This document shows positions 59,992 to 64,000 of a DNA stretch of 64,000 nucleotides, in pieces. The stretch lies in assembly GCA_963402885.1 (NCBI GenBank), contig OY727093.1:17675036-17739035 (forward strand). The letters are read 5' to 3'. The stretch is from Antedon bifida. Lineage: Eukaryota > Echinodermata > Crinoidea > Comatulida > Antedonidae. Position 1 is the stretch's first letter. Each line of letters starts with the position of its first letter. The notes beneath the pieces were generated by a model. The model did not search any database and was not told the origin of the DNA. It saw only the letters and a list, made by a program, of their open reading frames with translations. Position numbers and translations under genes: made by a program.

Positions 59992-62900
59992 ATGAGTGGA
60001 AAACACGCTACTTTACAAGTGCTAACGTTAAATTGTTGGTTAGTATTTATAGATCCGTATTTATCATTTGGATCATGTTATGATACAGGAAGAAAAAGAA
60101 GATTTTTATATTCTTTAATTATTGTTAGGCCCAACCAACCCGATCCGGATAGCCTTCATACAGTACTAGCTAGGCCCTAGTCTAGGCCTACGCCTACTAC
60201 TACTGCTAGGCCTAGCCCTACTGTAGGCCTAGTAGCTCTAGCTAGCAAGGAAGCGGCCTAGGCTAGCCTAGTACTATTGGTTGGCATAGCCCCTGACCTA
60301 GTAGTAGGCCTAAGATTCTAGCCTAGAGCTAGGGGTAGGCTGGTCGTGATAAAATCAACATCCATTTTTTTGCTAGCCTAGGCCTAGCCTAGATAGAGAC
60401 GCTTTTTATCAGTCTGTTGTGTTTTATATCGGTTACGTTTTATTTTTGGTCGCGCTAATTTGAATGGGGCACGATACATTTTCATGCAATATAATTTAGG
60501 CCTAAACATTAAGATCTACGAACGGCGGTATGTATAATATTAAAAGTTATAACGATTTCCTTTATTACATTAAAATGATTATTATAAATGAAGAAATAAA
60601 TATACTCAAATTAAAAACCATGGCATCGCCGACGGATACGTAATCTATATACAATCATTTTACAAAAACACATGCAGATAGTTAGTACTGTACGTTTCAG
60701 AAAATGATTATTATAATCAACGTTGTATAGGCCCCTCTCTCTAGTAGGTCTAGTTTATTGTAACTTAACAGAATAAAATGTTATAAATATATGAAGAATT
60801 ACAAGAGATGAGAAATTGGACGACAAAATAGGCCGAGCTAACTAAATTTAAAAACTTTAATTAAAGAGCCGCGATTTTCTCGCCACCATGGATAGTTTAT
60901 TAGTTAAAAACGTTGTCAAGGTAGTGTGATCTGAGTGACTACATCGTCATAACTACTACTCTTGGCTAGCTATAAATAAAATAGGTCTAGTACATACAGT
61001 AGTAAAAGTAGGCTATGATAGAAGTAAGTTGAACATTTTTTTATGCCTACATATGGTCTTTTTATACTGTAGGGGTGTACCTTATTTGTCAAAAGATAAG
61101 GAAATACGATTCAAGAAGATCATCCAAGAACTGGCAAAAGGTGATTATGACATAGTTGCACTTCAAGAGGTAAGAGGTTTTTTTGGTTACTACTGTACCC
61201 TATACTAATAAATTGTTCACCACTTTAGTTTGGCCACATGGAGCAGTTTTATTTTTCGTTATATAACCATGGAGCTATAATAGCTCCATGATATAACATT
61301 TATGCAGTGGCTTATAAACTCGGTTCCCACTAATACTCTTACTCTTGTAACAAGTTGTAGCCAGGTTTAATCTCCCAACTTTTTCATACACGCATACATG
61401 AGAAAACATAGTTGCGTGCTGTTTCTTTACCATGATTGGTCAGTTTACCAGGTCAGTACATGCTTGCGCAGTAAAAATTTGGGACAGGCCTGTCGGTGTT
61501 TTCTACAAATTTGTATTCACACTATGCAAACCTGGTTACAAGTTGTTACATTTTGCAGATGTAAAAATGGTATTAGATAGAACATGACGAATCATCTGAC
61601 AATTCAGATGATCCATTGCATTAAGATTCTACAATGGAAAACCAAAATAGATGGCAAATCCTTTGTCCCTGCTTGCCTTTTTTTATGACAGATATACTGT
61701 TTTTTTTTTCATTTTATCACTTCTGGTCTAATCCCACCCCCTCTGATTTCACAAACAGGCATATCCCTGGGTATAGTCCCAGTATTGACTTTTGGTCTGG
61801 ATGTAGGCATTTCTCTAGCCAGTTCAAATGAGTTTTTACAAGAAATGATTATCAATTTTTTTTTTTCGTGAATCAGGGTTTCCCCGGGTATAGTCCCACC
61901 TCCCAAATTCGCCCCAATTTAGTGTGGGGTGGGATTAGTTACACTAGAGGATATACTGTACAGTATTATATTTATGTATGCACTGTTAATTGTAAACAGA
62001 GTTTCTATACAAGATAATAAAGTTTTAAATAAATTATAATGTAATCAACTGTACTTTTTTTTAAGGTTTTTACTAATAGTGATATCAAAGACCTACAAGA
62101 AGGACTAAAGAATGTTTTACCATATTCTCATTACTTTTACAGGTTTGTTAAATATTATCAAGACATTTAATGTACTGTCTATAGTCATGCATATTGTATA
62201 CAGTAGAACCCCTTCTTTGGAACACACCTATGAAGGGGACACTTTCAGAAAACAAGAGGGTCAATATATAAATGTTTTTAACACTATGGCTAACCCCTAT
62301 TCAGAGGATACAGTTATTAAGAGGACACTTTGTTGGGTCCCGAATGTGTCCCCTCAATAGGGATTATACTGTAATACAGTACAGAGTGTTTATTTGAATT
62401 ATTTGTACAGGCTATGTCTAAACCAGCGCTGTGTTAGATTTGCTTATCTAATCCAAAGTAGACGTCAATCCATGGCATAAAAGTCACCCTAGAGCTGTGT
62501 TAGATTTGCTTATCTAATCCAAGGTAGACATCAATCCATGGCATAAAAGTCACTATTACCATTACCATTTCCACAAGTCAACTAACATGTCGAAAAAAAA
62601 CATCTTTTGTAGCCTAGCCACATCAACTTGAATGTCTGTTCATACTCTATACCAGTCTCTGGATGCAAAGCTAATATCTAATCCTCAGCTTAAGTTTAGA
62701 CACGAAAATGTATACACCGCATAGATATCTCTATCGATTATTTATGGGTCTGAACATAGCCTTACCCTGGGGTATGTTTAACCCCTTTCTCCCTTAACCA
62801 TTTTCTTTTATCTACAGTGGCTTCATAGGCAGTGGAGTATGTATATTTTCAAAAGGACCAATTCTGGACACAGCCCAGAAAGCATTCTCTCTCAATGCTT

Positions 62901-64000
62901 TCCCACACAAGATACGGCACTGTGATTGGTACGCTAAGAAACTAGTTGGCTTATGCCAAGTGGAAATAGATGGTCTGAAGATAAATGTATATACTACACA
63001 TGTGAGTATTATCATGTCTTATCATGTTGTATATTTGTACTTTTTCCAAACACAATACTACCTTATATATTATTTCCATTATCAGTCATGTGGTACTCTG
63101 GTTAAATTGAATTAATTACATTTTTAAGTGTGATATAGGTAGTGTGAATTGGTGCTATGTGGTAATATGTAGAGATAATAATATAGAGTGGTTTTTCTAT
63201 AGATAGGCCTACATTGTATGAAAAGTTGATCCATGTAAGGCAGTATAACCCCTACTTTGGGAGACACCCCTATTAAGGGGACACTTTCCAGTGAAAAGAA
63301 CAAGGGGAAATAATGTAATGACATTATGGCCAATCCTTATTAAGGGGAGGAAGTGAAGGTGTCCCTAAGGTTGTACAGTTGGACAATTGTGGTTTACTTT
63401 GTTTGTAGATGACAGCAATGTATGGACCATCTCACCATGAGAACTTTATTGACCAGGATGAATACTATGCGCACCGTCTTGTCCAGTCTTACGAGCTAAG
63501 CAGCTTCGTTCGGCAGACTTGTCAATCAAGTGATGTTAACCTAGTTATGGGGGATTTCAACTCAGAGGAGAGCTCCCTCTCGATGCAGATTATAAGAACA
63601 AACGCAAATTTGAAAGATGCGTGGCAAGAGAGACCAAATAAAGAGGTAACAATTGATAATTGATAAACACACAAATATTGTAGCAAACAAAGTAAAAACA
63701 AAACAACAAGAACGATGACGTCATGATCATTTTATGCGTATGTAAAATCCAGAGAGCATAAAATCGGGGTATTTAAAAAAAATAAAATTGAGATATAATA
63801 CCCATCTTCTTATCTAGGATGGAAACCTTGGCAACACATGTGACAAACCAAATAACTTGTACACCCATATGAAAAAGAAAGAAGAAGAATTAACAGAGGG
63901 CATTCGGATAGACTACATCATGTACAATGGTAACGGAAAAGACATCATATGCCGTGATTGTTGCTTGACCATGGGACAGATTCCAGGGTTTGACATATTT
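59992..64000 (+). CDS. SMPD2: Neutral sphingomyelinase 1-like phosphodiesterase, 3' end outside window
   Basis: Exons 59992-60038, 61073-61169, 62066-62142, 62818-63001, 63409-63645 and 63818-64000 (cut), 825 nt in frame, 275 residues. The family is a Mg-dependent enzyme of the endonuclease/exonuclease/phosphatase fold that splits sphingomyelin to ceramide and phosphocholine, usually membrane-anchored by C-terminal helices. Seen here: VLTLNCWGVPYLSKD (metal-site Asn), YDIVALQEV (catalytic Glu), SGFIGSGVCIFSK, WYAKKLVGL, VYTTHM (His), DEYYAHRLVQSYEL, LVMGDFNSEE (Asp and Asn), GIRIDYIMY. The start at 59,992 gives an N-terminus of nearly the human length. The final SDHE-type motif and membrane anchors must lie beyond the window. 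Introns carry several repeats. Confidence 0.95.
60165..60385. repeat. TAGGCCTA/CTAG-rich tract in SMPD2-like intron 1
   Basis: The tract is built almost entirely from overlapping words such as CTAGGCCTAG, GCCTACGCC and TAGCTAG, with at least five full TAGGCCTA octamers. Not a simple tandem repeat. Confidence 0.7.
61722..61945. mobile_element. Possible MITE with GGGATTAG-type inverted ends
   Basis: GGTCTAATCCCACCCCCT at the left and GTGGGGTGGGATTAGTTAC at the right are inverted. GGGTATAGTCCCA occurs twice inside. No clean target duplication. Confidence 0.4.
62200..62375. repeat. Dispersed ACCCC..GGGGACAC repeat, copy 1
   Basis: Shares TATGAAGGGGACACTTTC, ACACTATGGC(T/C)AA and CCCCTATT with 63238-63372. 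CCCTCAATAGGGATTATACTG near the end is roughly the inverse of the start of the second copy, consistent with a MITE. Confidence 0.55.
62428..62554 (+). repeat. 66-bp tandem duplication in an SMPD2-like intron
   Basis: GCTGTGTTAGATTTGCTTAT begins both copies (62428 and 62494), and both run to CATGGCATAAAAGTCAC with only three or four differences. A recent duplication. Confidence 0.85.
63238..63372. repeat. Dispersed ACCCC..GGGGACAC repeat, copy 2
   Basis: GGCAGTATAACCCCTACTTT, CCCCTATTAAGGGGACACTT and CCTTATTAAGGGG. It is related to 62200-62375 and lies just before exon 63409-63645. Confidence 0.55.

Overview
The window looks like nuclear DNA of an invertebrate deuterostome. It is AT-rich and intron-dense, with GT..AG splice sites throughout, tRNA- and 5S-derived SINEs, LINE fragments and many short inverted-repeat DNA transposons. 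The palindromic octamer TAGGCCTA is unusually frequent. An echinoderm is my best guess, but this is an inference from style and not a database match.

Region 1 (133-37,032, minus strand) is one very large secreted-protein gene that runs off the left edge. A signal-peptide exon at 36,985-37,032 and a 22-nt micro-exon at 32,190-32,211 are followed by 28 tandem modules of 130-153 residues. Each module has one invariant Trp, a DGSG-like loop and normally four Cys. I place 45 exons totalling 11,818 nt (3,939 complete codons). The frame stays intact across all of them and every module length is a multiple of three. Module borders are phase-1 introns except one. I recognise no known family, and this is the best candidate here for something undescribed. 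Intron 1 (about 4.8 kb) holds a 51-bp minisatellite of about 37 copies, a LINE 3' remnant and a dispersed repeat.

Region 2 (37,033-41,798) is intergenic, with hairpins and a small inverted-repeat element but no gene that I can support.

Region 3 (42,315-53,203, minus strand) is a complete AAMP orthologue: a WD40-repeat protein of 416 residues in 11 coding exons. Its introns carry SINEs, a 5S-derived SINE, MITEs and a 2.5-kb element with arms of about 650 bp.

Region 4 (53,235-59,991) is a transposon nest: an intact-looking LINE 3' ORF piece, two MITE families, a hAT-like element with an 8-bp target duplication, and two foldback elements with 10-bp and 9-bp target duplications. Uninterrupted paralogous copies in the same window confirm two of the insertions.

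Region 5 (59,992-64,000, plus strand) is the first six coding exons of a neutral sphingomyelinase (SMPD2-like), cut by the window end. AAMP and the SMPD2-like gene are divergently arranged across the nest. There is no sign that the three genes share a pathway.
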